The translations under genes and the position numbers were made by a program. From the NCBI GenBank assembly GCA_034766995.1, contig CM068325.1:5512164-5576163 (forward strand): DNA of 64,000 bases, given 5' to 3'. Positions 12,081 through 24,700 of the stretch are shown one piece after another; the stretch's first letter is position 1; each line of letters starts with the position of its first letter. This DNA comes from Acanthacorydalis orientalis. Taxonomy: Eukaryota; Arthropoda; Insecta; Megaloptera; Corydalidae. The notes beneath the pieces are model-generated. The model was not told the origin of the DNA and made no database searches. It saw nothing but the letters and a program-made list of their open reading frames with translations.

Positions 12081-12380
12081 TAGAGAGAAAGGAAGAGAGA
12101 GAGAGAGAGAATAATATCATCAACATACATTTTTCCCATCAACGATATTTCCATAATAGTAAAACTTGCCTTATACCTCGAACATCTACTTCTGCTGCCC
12201 ACACGTACGTCAATGGACGAGGAGGAGAAGATCAGTCCGATTTCAACGACGTATAAAACCCGTACATGACTCATCCACGTGGATAGTCAGTGGCGGAGTG
12301 CCTGGAGCGAATAAATAAATGAAATTGCAACATAACACCGAGTTATGGACCGATTGATTGCATGCGAGTCGATGATTTTT
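11481..12380. repeat. Intergenic with hairpin and AT/GA microsatellites
   Basis: No gene seen. A perfect 14-bp inverted repeat with a 5-base loop lies at 11903-11935. AT-rich microsatellites occupy about 12018-12078 and a GA run about 12083-12108. Confidence 0.7.
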
Positions 12381-13800
12381 CGTGAATATTTTCAAAAGTT
12401 GATACTTTGTTTCGAAAGTGAGCACGTGACGTGAAAGATAATGAAATTTTGTATAAAATATCTGAATTTTAAAATTCTAAAATGATAATTAAGGCCGTGG
12501 TGAATTTTCAAATTGACACGCAATGTTATGAATCGACGTGCTATATGTCTTTTAAAAATTACTTGAGTAATGTTTTTTTTTTTGGAAAACTGTGTACGTC
12601 ACGAGAAAGGGCATTACATTTTCTATAAATTCTCTGAATTTCAAATTTCCAAAATGATAAATATATATATATATCGAATTTTTTGAACTGCAGTCAGACT
12701 TACAATTCGACAAACAGAGTAAGTGTTGACAAACTTTTAAATAAAATAATAAATATTTATTTTTTTGAAAAACTGAGTACGTCACAAGAAAGGGCATTAA
12801 ATTTACTATAAACTTAAGTTTCCAAACAGATAAATAAAACTTTGTCGAATTTGCAAACCGACGTGCATAGCTGAGAATCGGAAATGCTGTGCGTGGTGTC
12901 AAACTTTTCCGATTAACTCAAGAAACATTTATTTTTTCGAAAAACTGAACACGTCACGTGAAAGATTATGAAATTTACTATAAACATCCAGAGGTTTAAG
13001 TTTTCAACTTAATAAATAGGGCCGTGGTGAATTTTTAAATTGACGCACGAGTTATGCATCGACAAAAGACGTGCATGGTGTCGAATCTTTGGATATAACT
13101 TGAAAAATTTTTATTTGTTTGAAAAAATAAATACTGTACGTGAAAGACCGTTAAATATTCTATGCGTTGTATAAATTTGAAATTTTTGAAATTTTTGAAA
13201 TGAAAAATAGAGCCGTGACGAATTTTCAAATGAGCCCAACGTACGTCCTAACCGAAAAATGACATACTAGTCATTGAATTTTCAAAAATATCTCAAAAAC
13301 TAATCAGTTTATGAAACAAACGAGAACGTCACATGAAAGACAATTAAATTTAATGTGACAAACTTGAATTTGAGATTTCCAAAACGATAAACATTCCTGT
13401 GGTGAATTTTCTAAATGAGATAACATACATGTTATGATTTGATAAATGACATGCAAATTGATAGATTTTCGCAAATATTTCAAAAACGTATCAGTTTTCG
13501 AAAAAAATACGTACGTGACGTTCAAGACAGGCAAATTTACTATTAATATCCTGAATTTGAGATTTCCGAAACGATAAATAGATCCGTGGTGAATTTTCGA
13601 ATTAGTGCAACATACAATGTAAGACGATAACTGATACGGGGTTGTTGATTTTCGGAAATATTTCAAAAACTACTCAGTTTATAAAAAAAGTAAGAAGAGG
13701 GCGTTAAAGAGAATTAAATTTACTATAATTGTTCTGATTTTCAAGTTCCCGAAACTATAAATAGAGCCGTGACGAATTTTCCAAATGGTACAACGCGCTG
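12381..13800. repeat. ~180-190-bp satellite array C
   Basis: Recurring words 'gccgtggtgaattttc' and 'acgtcacgtgaaaga' mark about eight diverged units. The array is the reverse-complement orientation of array D (15880-17110): 'gccgtggtgaatttt' here corresponds to 'aaaattcaccacggc' there. Confidence 0.85.
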
Positions 13801-14220
13801 TCATTCTGAAAATGGTTTTTGTCTGAATGTCTTGATACACATGAAGGTCGTTCAGTTTAAATAATATTTACTTAACTAATAATGGACCGATATGAAACGA
13901 TAAGAGGTTGAAAACAAGCGTTTATTTTTTTAAAAAATAAAGACTTGTAGCACACGTTTCGTTTAAACAGCAACGAGATAAATTTCAATAAAAATCATCA
14001 GTCAATATGGAATTCGGATAAAACAGGCATTCAATGAAATTGATTGTAACATACAAAGGTCCTGGGTTCGACTTTTGTCATTTGACTAAAAATCATGTGT
14101 GTTGTCTTGGTATCGTTATAGAATTTATTTACAAACAATTCCAGTGCTACAGAGTCGTTCTGTTCAATTGTTTGTGAGAATTCGTAGCTGTTTCTAATTG
14201 CGCTTGTCCTGAATAGACTT
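13801..14220. other. Intergenic, no gene seen
   Basis: AT-rich sequence between a satellite and a minisatellite. I see no coding signal or clear repeat. Confidence 0.6.
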
Positions 14221-14975
14221 GACCTGAGCTGACTAGACATGACCTCCTCACTCGACATGACCCACTCGCTAGACATGACCTCCTCACTAGAGATGCTCCC
14301 CTCATTAGACATGGCTTCCCTCTTAGTCAAGACCCACACACTAAACATGTTCCCCTCACTAGACATGCTCCCCTCACTAGACATGCTCCCCTCACAAGGC
14401 ATGACCCTCTCGCTAGACATGACCCCCTTACTAGACATGATCCTCTCACTGGACATGACCCCCTTACTACACATGACCCCCTTACTAGACATGATCCTCT
14501 CACTTGACATGATCCTCTCACTAAACATGTCCCCTTCATTAGACAGGATTTCCTCACTAGTCATAACTCCCCACTAGACATGACCCCCACACAAGATGTT
14601 GACCTACTCACTAGAAATGACTCTCACTAGACAAGACCTTCCCACTAGATATGCTCTCCTCATTAGACATGGCTTCCCCCCTAGACAAGACCCCCACACA
14701 AGACATGACCCTCTTGCTAGACATGACCCCCTCACTAGACATGACCTCCTGTCCAGACATGACCTGCTGACCATAATGATCTCCTGACCAGGCATTATCT
14801 CCTAACCAGACATGACCTCCTGACCAGATATGTCCTCCTAAAGAGACATGTCCTTCTAATCAGACTTGACCTCCTGGTAAGACATGACCTGCTAACTAGA
14901 CATGACCTCCTGACCAGACAAGACTTCCTGACCACACATGACCTCCTAATTAGACATGACCTCCTGACTAGTCCC
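14221..14975. repeat. ~20-bp minisatellite (CTCACTAGACATGACCCCCT)
   Basis: About 35 units of a 15-20-bp repeat. The left half has 'cactagacatgaccc' variants; the right half shifts to 'ctgaccagacatgacctc'. Long open frames on both strands reflect repetition only. Confidence 0.85.
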
Positions 14976-15484
14976 GAACGAACACGAATTTGTATGAATT
15001 TTCGACAGATCTCATGTCTTGTGAACCCGATTTTCTCTTTGATTCTAACATGTCTGTCGACACGGGTCTCTCGTAACGATCCCCATTTAATTTCGGTTAT
15101 GGCGGCATGCATTTCCGGCTGAAATTGAAACGTGCCGCCATGACCGAAACTGTACGAGGCCTGGGAATAACTTTGTGCGCCTCTGTCTCGAATACCTTGC
15201 GACTTTCGGATCGTTCTGTAGTCCTTCGTCGTCGTCGTCGTCGCCACGATTGCTTCCATTATTGTCGTACGAATTAATCAAACGAAATGGAACGTGCGGA
15301 CGACGACGACAACGACGACTACGATCACCTGCACATTCGCGCTCGCGTTCGTTCGTTTCCGTCGCGCGCACACGAACCGTTCGTTTGTTTCGACACACAA
15401 CGGCGACGCGCAAAAATTCCACGGATATTAATCCGTGCACACCGCGCACTCGATCCATTATTTTACAATAAAGTCCGTACAGGT
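14976..15484. other. GC-rich intergenic, possible promoter region
   Basis: CpG-rich with GAC/GTC triplet runs around 15225-15320. No supported exon. It may hold the promoter for the putative leader exon that follows. Confidence 0.4.
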
Positions 15485-15712
15485 GAGGTCGTGCGGCCGC
15501 CAGTCAGTCAGTCAGTCCGACGGAACTGTCCGCGAACAGAGCAAGCGACAATTGAATCCGGTGCACCGTATCGAGATCGAACCCCGGACCGTTCTGATGC
15601 TGTGGTGCCGGTACAGGGTCGGATCGTGAACCTGTGCAGTGACGTGCGTGCGCGTGTGCCTCGAGCAACGGACACAATGGCCATTGTTGGTGCCCGTGAG
15701 AGAGTGATCGCA
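15485..15712 (+). other. Putative non-coding leader exon of the gene at 18931-25418
   Basis: GC-rich stretch ending ATCGCAG|GTATTC at 15712/15713, a plausible donor. A matching acceptor, a T-rich tract then AG at 18870-18871, lies just upstream of the coding start at 18931. A short upstream frame starts at ATG 15676 and would end soon after splicing. The link is inferred from splice signals only. Confidence 0.35.
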
Positions 15713-15829
15713 GGTATTCTTCTCGTTTACTACGTTTTTTTTTTTTTTTTTTTACTATTTCCGGGACTCTCTCCTCTTCACTAAGCGTTTTCTATCGCAT
15801 AGCATCGGTCTAAGATACATTTAAACACA

Positions 15830-17110
15830 CTTGAATATCGTTTTGTTACCCAGATTCTCAGTTTGTTGATTCATGTCTTGTGCGTTGTGCAGATTTAGAA
15901 ATTCGCCACAGGTCTATTCATAGTTTTGGAAACTTCAAATTGAGGAATTCTATAGAAAATTTATCACTCTAGTACGTACCGTACTTATTTATTTCATAAA
16001 ATATCAATTTGTTGATATATTTGTGAGAGACAGACGACTCGTATGCCATTTATTGCTTTATAATTTGAAATTTCTTTTTTGAAAATTCACCACGGCCCTA
16101 TTTATCATTGTGAACATTTGAAATTTAGGAATTATGTGGTAAATTTTGCACTCTTTCATGTACCGTATTCATTTTTTTCATAAAATGTCAATTTTTTGAG
16201 ATATTTGCGAGAAATCGCCGACTTGTATGCCATTTATTGGTTTATAACTTGACATTTCTTTTTTAAAAAATTCACCACGGCTGTATTTATCATTTTGGAA
16301 AATTATTTTCCAGGAACTGTATAACAAATTAAACTCTCTTTCATGCACCGTACTCATTTCTTTCATAAAATGTCAATTTTTGAGATATTTGTGAGAGACC
16401 GTCGACTCGAATCCCATTTATTGATTTATAACTTGACATTTCTTTCCAAAAATTCACCACGGCTCTATTTATCATTTTGGAAATTTGAAATTCAGGAATT
16501 CTATAATAAATTTAATACTCTTTCACGTGCCGTACTCATTTTATTTATAAAATACCAATATTTTAAGATAATTGTGAGAGACCGTCGACCGAATGCCAAT
16601 TATTGATTTATAACTTGACATTTTTTTTAAAAAATTCACCACGGCTCTATTTATTATTTTGAAAACTTCAAATTCAGGAATTCTATAATAAATTTAATAC
16701 TCTTTCACGTACTGTACTCATTTTCTTTATAAAATATCAATTTTTTAATACATTTTCGAGAGACCGTCGACTCGAATGCCTATTATTACTGTATGACTCG
16801 ATGTGTCTTTCCAGAAATTCCCCACGGCTCTATTTATGATTTTGAAAATTTCAAATTCAGGAATTCTATAGTAAATTTAATACTCTTTCACGTACCGTAC
16901 TCATTTTTCTCATAAAATATCAATTTTTTAACATATTTTTGAGAGACAGTCAACTCGTACGCCATTGCATAACTTGATATTTCTTTTCAAAAATTCACCA
17001 CGGCTCTATTTATCATTTTGGAAATTTCAAATTCAACAATTATGTAAAAAACTTAACACTCTTTGACGTCCCGTACTTATTTCAGTTAAAAACTGAGAAT
17101 TTTTAGAAAC
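15830..17110. repeat. ~182-bp satellite array D
   Basis: 'attcaccacggctctattta' recurs near 16083, 16271, 16453, 16635, 16818 and 16994 (about 176-188 apart). Each is followed by 'ctctttcacgtaccgtactc'. The order of motifs is the same as in array B and opposite to array C. Confidence 0.88.
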
Positions 17111-17836
17111 ACATCCTAAAAATCATCAAACCGCGCATAATTGAAAATCTTACATCACACACCTCCATCTAGTCTGTCATATAATTCCTATAATAAGACG
17201 CAGATGGTCTTCAAAATTTCAGTCAAAGACAGTACAAGAGTACACAGTCTGTTTTCAGTTTCAAAACGGGATCAGAAATGTCCAATCGTTGATCGATCGG
17301 ATAAAAATGGTTCTATCATCATCACCAATCAGTACACTTCTTCATTGCTTTACGTAGGAGTGTGTGAATTCGCATCCCTGTACCCGAATATGATCAATAC
17401 ATGTATAAGGACCTCAAACGCATCATTGTATTGCGATACACGGTGACCATCGATCGATGGAATTGATTGTAAAGGACATGTTTATAGATTTCTGTTATTC
17501 AGTAGTGTTCGGTCTCATTTCATAACGACTTGTGTGTGGGTATCATTTATAAAATTCAGACAGATGTGCGCACGAGTGAGAGAAAGACATCCGTCGTCGA
17601 ATAAAAAAAAAAAAAAAAAAAAAAACATCACTACGAATCACTTTCACACAATAAACAAACAATCGGACAAGTCGGCCGAGTGTGTGCCGCTGCTGTTAAT
17701 GCAATTACCTACATAAATAGGCATTTCTTACGTCCGTTCTAATAATAGATGTGATATAAGACGGGTCCGAATCATTTAGTACCGTTTAGAAATCATTCGT
17801 CGTCATTCATTCAAATGTAGATGCTAATGTACATCA

Positions 17837-17880
<44 letters not shown>

Positions 17881-18039
17881 GTATGTTTAACAATGATATG
17901 TTAGTAAGACAAGAATGTTTTTCTTGCTTCGAAATGTTGAACGTTATGTGTGTGTGTGTTGTGATTCGCAAGTGGATCCTACCAGTGGCGGAACATTAGG
18001 ACGACAATCATCTGAAAAAGCGATGATTCTTTCATAATC
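17111..18039. other. No gene seen; poly-A and AT runs
   Basis: Contains an A-run at about 17603-17625 and an AT microsatellite at about 17840-17876. No supported exon. Confidence 0.6.
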
Positions 18040-18680
18040 GTGTCTTACATTGGGGTGTCTTTCATAGGCGTGTCTTTCATAGGCGTGTCTTTCATAGGCG
18101 TGTCTTTCATAGGCGTGTCTTTCATAGGCGTGTCTTTCATAGGCGTGTCTTTCATAGGCGTGTCTTTCAAAGGCGTGTCTTTCAAAGGCGTGTCTTTCAA
18201 AGGCGTGTCTTTCAAAGGCGTGTCTTTCAAAGGCGTGTCTGTCAAAGGCGTGTCTTTCATAGGCGTATCTTTCATAGGCGTGTCTTTCATAGGCGTGTCT
18301 TTCATAGGCGTGTCTTTCATAGGCGTGTCTTTCATAGGCGTGTCTTTCATAGGCGTATCTTTCATAGGCGTGTCTTTCATAGGCGTATCTTTCATAGGCG
18401 TGTCTTTCATAGGCGTGTCTTTCATAGGCGTGTCTTTCATAGGCGTGTCTTTCATAGGCGTGTCTTTCATAGGCGTGTCTTTCATAGGCGTGTCTTTCAT
18501 AGGCGTGTCTTTCATAGGCGTGTCTTTCATAGGCGTGTCTTTCATAGGCGTGTGTTTCAGAGGCGTGTGTTTGAGAGGCGTGTGTTTCAGAGGCGTGTGT
18601 TTGAGAGGCGTGTGTTTCAGAGGCGTGTGTTTCAGAGCCGTGTGTTTCACGGGCGTGTCTTTCATAGGCGTGTCAGGTGG
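18040..18680. repeat. 15-bp minisatellite, locus 1 (TTCATAGGCGTGTCT)
   Basis: About 41 tandem copies of a 15-bp unit with near-perfect register. Blocks of variants are visible: TTCAAAGGCGTGTCT around 18167-18255 and TTCAGAGGCGTGTGT/TTGAGAGGCGTGTGT near 18552-18650. Because 15 is a multiple of three, any stop-free frame stays open (pentapeptides FIGVS forward, MKDTP reverse). I do not call a protein. Confidence 0.93.
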
Positions 18681-18930
18681 TCCTTTTTCATCGTCTCATC
18701 CATTGAAAACTTCTCCATCTACGTCTCATCTTTCACACACATTTCAAACACTTTTCATACTTTATAATATGCCCGTTCGTCTTCACTCACCTACCATTTC
18801 TTGTAGTGTTCAGCCGAATCCGACTCCTAAACGCGTGTCTGTCTAAACGTTTACGTTTTTTTTCCGTCTAGAACCGCATCGAACCTGAATAACACATCCC
18901 GGACTTGCATACAAGAACGGACCTAGAACG

Positions 18931-21733
18931 ATGGGCAACTCTTTCTGCAAGCGCCGCGTCGACGTCGATTCGACGACGTCGCAGAGTAACGGGAAGGTCG
19001 ACTCGTCTAGGACACAATCGTCGATCGATAAGATCATATCCAGAGTACAGGTAAGGATCCATCGTCGTGTTCGCCACACGGTATTGTTAAAGAGATTGGA
19101 TGGAGTACCGGCGAGTATGGTACGTGCATCCCACCTGACAGTGTCGCCCGATCTAATATACAATTCGATCCGAACATTGACTCTGTTCGGCCATTATAGG
19201 AGCGATAGAGACGACATAATAACAGTTAGGTCTCACACTCACACATTACAATTACTCCTGCAACCTGAAAACAATGGCAAGTCTGTCAATAGGTGCCTGC
19301 TTGATGTTTTCTGACGGCGACGTCGTTCGTCTCTCGACCAATCACAATCGAATACATCGATTGTTTCTATCGCGGCCGTCTCGATCACGCTCTGTTTTCG
19401 AATCCGTGCAATTTGCGTCTCATATTTAATTATAATCACACGGTACGGCTGTTTGCTTAAGCGGACGTTGCTGTAAATATTATCTTAACAGTTCAGTACC
19501 TCCGTTACTCCTACCATAAATGTTTTCTTGTAAACACGGACACACACACACACACACACACTTCGTGTGTGTGTGTGTGTGTGTACCTGTTTCTAATTGT
19601 TGTACAAACACACATTCTGCTAAAACAACTTTCCGTTTCGACGAGCCGGTCCGCGCTCGTGCCCGCACTCCGCTCCGCCCCGGCCGAAACAACTGATCCT
19701 CGGGCACACATGTAACACATGTATGAAGGTCGGACACGGTTCGAGTTATGTGCGCGCTGTCAGTGTGTCATGCATTACATTAGAACAGATAAAGTACGTC
19801 GTGTGTGAGTGTGCGTGCGGCGCAGAATGATATTGTTTCGTACACGGCCGGTCGTAAAGTCGACGTACCGGTACTTGAGAGGCGGACGCAAGTCCGAAAC
19901 GAACAGTGTCGTTTAAATCCGGCATCGAGGCGCTGGAATCGAGCCGTCAGGCAGGATATAGACACCGTCGATCGATCAGAGAACTCGAACATACTTCGAT
20001 GTAGACCTGAGAGCGAGCAAAGAAGACAGGAGACTGTAATCGACGCACAGTGAACAAGAGAGATCTTAGATCGGCTAGAGACGACATCGAGACGCTATAA
20101 TCTGGCTTCACGGCTGGCTGAGACAGCGCTGATCGATCACAGAGCTCGGACTCGCTCTAAAACAACGATCGAGGATGACAGGAGTTGTAAATCGGGCATA
20201 GAGATCAAGATAGATCTCATCTAGAAAAGATACTGAAAAGCCAAAACGTGTCTTTCACAAGTGTGTTTTTCATAGGTGTGTCTTTCATAGGCGTGTCTTT
20301 CATAGGCGTGTCTTTCATAGGCGTGTCTTTCGTAGGGGTGTCTTTCATAGGCGTGTCTTTCGTAGGGGTGTCTTTCGTAGGGGTGTCTTTCGTAGGGGTG
20401 TCTTTCGTAGGCGTGTCTTTCATAGGTGTGTTTTTCATAGGTGTGTCTTTCATAGGTGTGTCTTTCATAGGCGTGTCTTTCATAGGCGTGTCTTTCATAG
20501 GCGTGTCTTTCGTAGGCGTGCCTTTTGTAGGCGTGTTTTTCTAGGGCGTGATTTTCGTAAGCGTGTCTTTTGTAGGCATGTGTTTCGTAGACGGATTTCG
20601 TGGGCGTGTCTTTCGTAGGCGTCTCTTTTGTGGGCGTGTTTTTCTTAGGCGTGTCTTTAGTGGGCGTGTCTCCAGTGGAGGTACCTTTCGTAGGCGTATC
20701 TCTCGTAGGCGTGTCTCCCATAAGTGTGTCTTCTACGGCCGTGTTTTTCATAACCATGTTTTCCATAGCCGAGTCTTCTACAGCCCTGATTTCCACAGCT
20801 CTGATTTCCACAGCTCTGATTTCCACAGCACTGATTTCCACAGCCCTGATTTCCCTGATTTTTTAATAGTTCAATTTTTGCAGTTTGTTTTTCTGCGGCC
20901 TGTCTTGTGTCTAGATGACTTTCAGAATTTTGTCTTTCAGATTCCCATCTTCCAGACGCCTTTATCTCTACCAGAGAATTGCCTATCATGGAATTGTCTT
21001 CCTATGTTAATCCTTCAGAGGTTTGTCTGCAAAATACTTGTCTGTTAAATGTTTATCATTTAGAGATCTCTCTTCCAGAGGATTGTCCTATAGAAACATA
21101 TCTTCTACACGCTTTCCATTCAAAATCTCCTCATCAGAAGATACATTTCTCACAGGCTTGTCTTTCCGACGTTGCTGTTTCGAAATGTTGTCTTCGAAGA
21201 CACTATCTTTCATATGCTGACGGTCATTTAATAACAAGATGATCTCCGCGGTCTCATCTCGGACCAAGTTCTATCACTTCGACCGTCCGTATCGATCCAC
21301 GGCTCTTATCGCTCTTCCCGTTCGACTGATCGTCTTCGGACCGATCGCTTACCGATTCTTACCGATCGCTCGTCTGTTTCCGATCTTCGGCACTGACTCC
21401 TCGCGATTCGAACCGGCGATCTAAAAAAAAATCAAGTTGAAACAACTGATCGGATTCGGTCGTGCCGGTGCTGGCCGTGCGTGCACCCGCTTGAATGTCA
21501 ACGAGGCTCGACCGGAGTGATATTTACTGTTGTGCATCGTTCCGGCGATGGCCGTCACGGTCTGATGACGGTGCACGACACATAAATCTCGTACGGCGAT
21601 TGTTTCGTTCGTTCGTTCATTGTTTCGGACGGAATTTCATCTAACTGAAACGGTCGTTAAGTAATCAAAATCGTTTCTCGACGGGCTCCCGACACTCGTA
21701 CAGTTATAACCGGCAGTAATTGCCCGTGCACAC

Positions 21734-21771
<38 letters not shown>

Positions 21772-24700
21772 CAGAGTGTCCCGCACGTGCGGTACGTCCG
21801 CCTGTGCGCGGGTTCGGGGATGCGAGACGAGCGGATCGTTGAATTGTTAAGTTACGATCGACTCTCTCTCATTTACTGCCATTTCAGAGATGCTTGAGTA
21901 TAGACAGGACCTCTCAGCATCGAAAATTCTCTCTTTAAGGACCCTCGTTGCGATTTATGATCACAGTCTGATCTCAGAACTCCGTTCCTAGTCGATTTTC
22001 CAGTCACTGATTGTATAAATGTTAAGATTCTAAACTGTTATCATCTCATCTCTCACCATTTTACAATCTTTTTCAGTGATATTTGTGTGCAGAACCGACT
22101 GAAAATTCCGTTTTTTTTCCAGTTATGTCCGAGGAGTCTGACGAGGAGTTCCGAAGAGAAAATGAAACACAACAAGGAGTCGAAAAGGTAAAATTTTTCC
22201 TACACACGTTTTAATCAAGTCCTGTCGTTTGAAAGAAAGAGAAGTACTAAATCGAAACAGATCTCTTTTTCAACTGTTGGAAATATCTTTGAAGGTTTTT
22301 CCGCGACAAGTAAGGAAAACAGCCGAGTGATTTCAACGGCCGGTCAAGAACCGATCTGCGAAGACCGACAATCATTCCGTTCTCTCTCTCTCTCTCTCTC
22401 AATCATCCTTGTCTTATTCTCAAGCTGCGAAAATGGCGATTCTGGAATTTTTTTAACACGGTGATATTTTTTTTTTGAAATTCAAAAAATCACAGTGGTC
22501 GTACTTCGAGGGATGTAAATTTCAAATTTTCAGTGTTCATAGCTGAAAGGGTGTTCTTTGATTGAGCCGAGTCATTTCTTAATTAAAAGTCAAATCTTTT
22601 GAGAAATCGATCGAGAACCTCAAGATGGAATTCTTTTAACTCAGTGATTCAGTTTTGAAATTTCAAAAAATCACAGTAGGCGTAACCAGAGAGATGTAAA
22701 TGTCAAATTTTCAGTATAGATATCTGAAAGTATGTTCCTAGACTGAGTATAGTTATTTTTAAATTAAAAATCAAATCTTTTGAGAAATCGATAAAATAGC
22801 ACGAGACGGAATTCTTTTAACTCAATGATTCTGTTTTGAAACTTCAAAAAATCACAGTAGACGTAAACAGAGAGGTGTAAATATAAAATTTTCAGAATGC
22901 ATAGCTAAAAGTGTGATCTTTTACTCAGCATAGTCATTTTTAAACTAAAAATCAAATATTTTGAAAAATTGATCAAGTAGCGCGAGACGGAATTCCTTTA
23001 TTTCAGTGATTCTGTTTTGAAATATCAAAAGATCACAGTAAGCGTAATTCGAGAGATATAAATGTCATTTTTTTAATATTTATAACTAAAAGGGTGTTAT
23101 TTAAGCCAGTCTCGTGATTTTGTAATTAAAACACACAGTGTTTTGAGAAGTCGATTGATTAGCACGAGATAAAACTCTTTTAACTCAGTGATTCTGTTTT
23201 GAAACTTCAAAAAGTCATAATAGACGTAAACAGGGAGATATAAATGTAAAAATTTCTGAGTGAATAGTTGAAAGTATATTCTTTGATTGAACGTAGTCAA
23301 TTTTTAATTAAAATTCATTTTTTCGTGACATCGATTGCGAATCCTGGGATTGAATTATTTTAACTCTGTGATTCTGTTTTGAAATTTCCAAAAATCACAG
23401 TAGGCGTGAACAGAGAGATGTAAATATCAAATTTTCAGTAGACATAGCTGCAAGTGTTTTCTTTGACTCAACATAGTCATCTCAAGCGTGTCTTTCATAG
23501 GCGTGTCTTTCATAGGCGTGTGTTTCATAGGCGTGTGTTTCATAGGCGTGTCTTTCATAGGCGTGTGTTTCATAGGCGTGTGTTTCATAGGCGTGTGTTT
23601 CATAGGCGTGTGTTTCATAGGCGTGTCTTTCATAGGCGTGTGTTTCATAGGCGTGTGTTTCATAGGCGTGTGTTTCATAGGCGTGTGTTTCATAGGCGTG
23701 TGTTTCATAGGCGTGTGTTTCATAGGCGTGTCTTTCACAGGCGTGCCTTTCAGAGGTAGTCTTATAGTAATGTGCCTTTCAGAGGCGTGTCTTCTAGGGG
23801 CGTATTTGTCAGAGGCGTGTTGTCCTGAGGCGTGTATTTTAAAGAGGTGACTTTTATGGGCGTGTATTTGACAGGCGTGTCATTGAGAGTGTTATTTACG
23901 TGAGAATGTTTTGTTAAACAGGAATTCTGATCTGTTCTCAGGAACAGCTCGTCGATTCCGAAACAACAGTCGAACACTTCGATAGCCGCCGTCCATAAAT
24001 CGCACGGTACGGACGGCGCGCGTCTCGAGAAGACCCAGTCGGTCGCCACGATCACGCCCGCGTCGTCCGAATGGATGGAGGTCGCGCTCGAGGTGCCGGA
24101 CTCGCCGTCCGACAAGCGCCGCTTCATCGACCTGATCGCGAACAACGGGACGCCGATCCCGCCGCCGCGCAAGCACCGCAAGAAGCTGCGCGAGAAGATC
24201 GAGTCGATCACGAAGAACGTGATCGGCGGGCTGCACGGCGTCGACTCGAAGACGCAGCAGCAGCAGCAGCAGCAGCAGCGCGTGCCGGTCGACGAGCCGC
24301 CGATGACGAGGACGATCGTCAAGCGGCACGTGTGCGACATCGACGAGTGCCGGAACCACGCGCACGGCGCGTCCAAAACGCCTAAGATCCAGCATCAGAA
24401 GAACCACTCGACCGTCTCGTTGCCGAACTACAGCGAGCTGGCGTTGAGCGTGCCGAAGACGCCGGACCGGACGGAACGTGCGCGCAGTCCGTCGCGGAAC
24501 AGCTCGGCGGTGTCGCTTCCCGGCGAGACGAAGAAGACGACGATCCTCGAGACGTACATGACGCGGTGCAGGAGTTTCGGCTCGCTGCTGCCGCACCAGA
24601 TCCTCGAGAAGCTGAAGTCGAGACGGGTCGTGTCCGACACGGCCGAGAGCGACGACTCGTGGGGCGGTCTCGAGGACTGGGACCTCGGCGTGATCGAGCA

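Noticed and set aside
14031..14795. Repetitive Met/Ser/Leu or Gly/Ser/Cys protein in the 20-bp minisatellite
   Set aside because: Open on both strands by repetition; no coding evidence.
10241..17110. CRISPR-like repeat-spacer pattern
   Set aside because: Repeats are contiguous tandem satellites without unique spacers, in a eukaryotic genome.
18040..18846. Pentapeptide-repeat proteins (IGVSF / MKDTP) in the 15-bp minisatellite
   Set aside because: A 15-bp period keeps frames open automatically on both strands; the same happens at three non-coding loci, and no start context or splice signal supports a gene.
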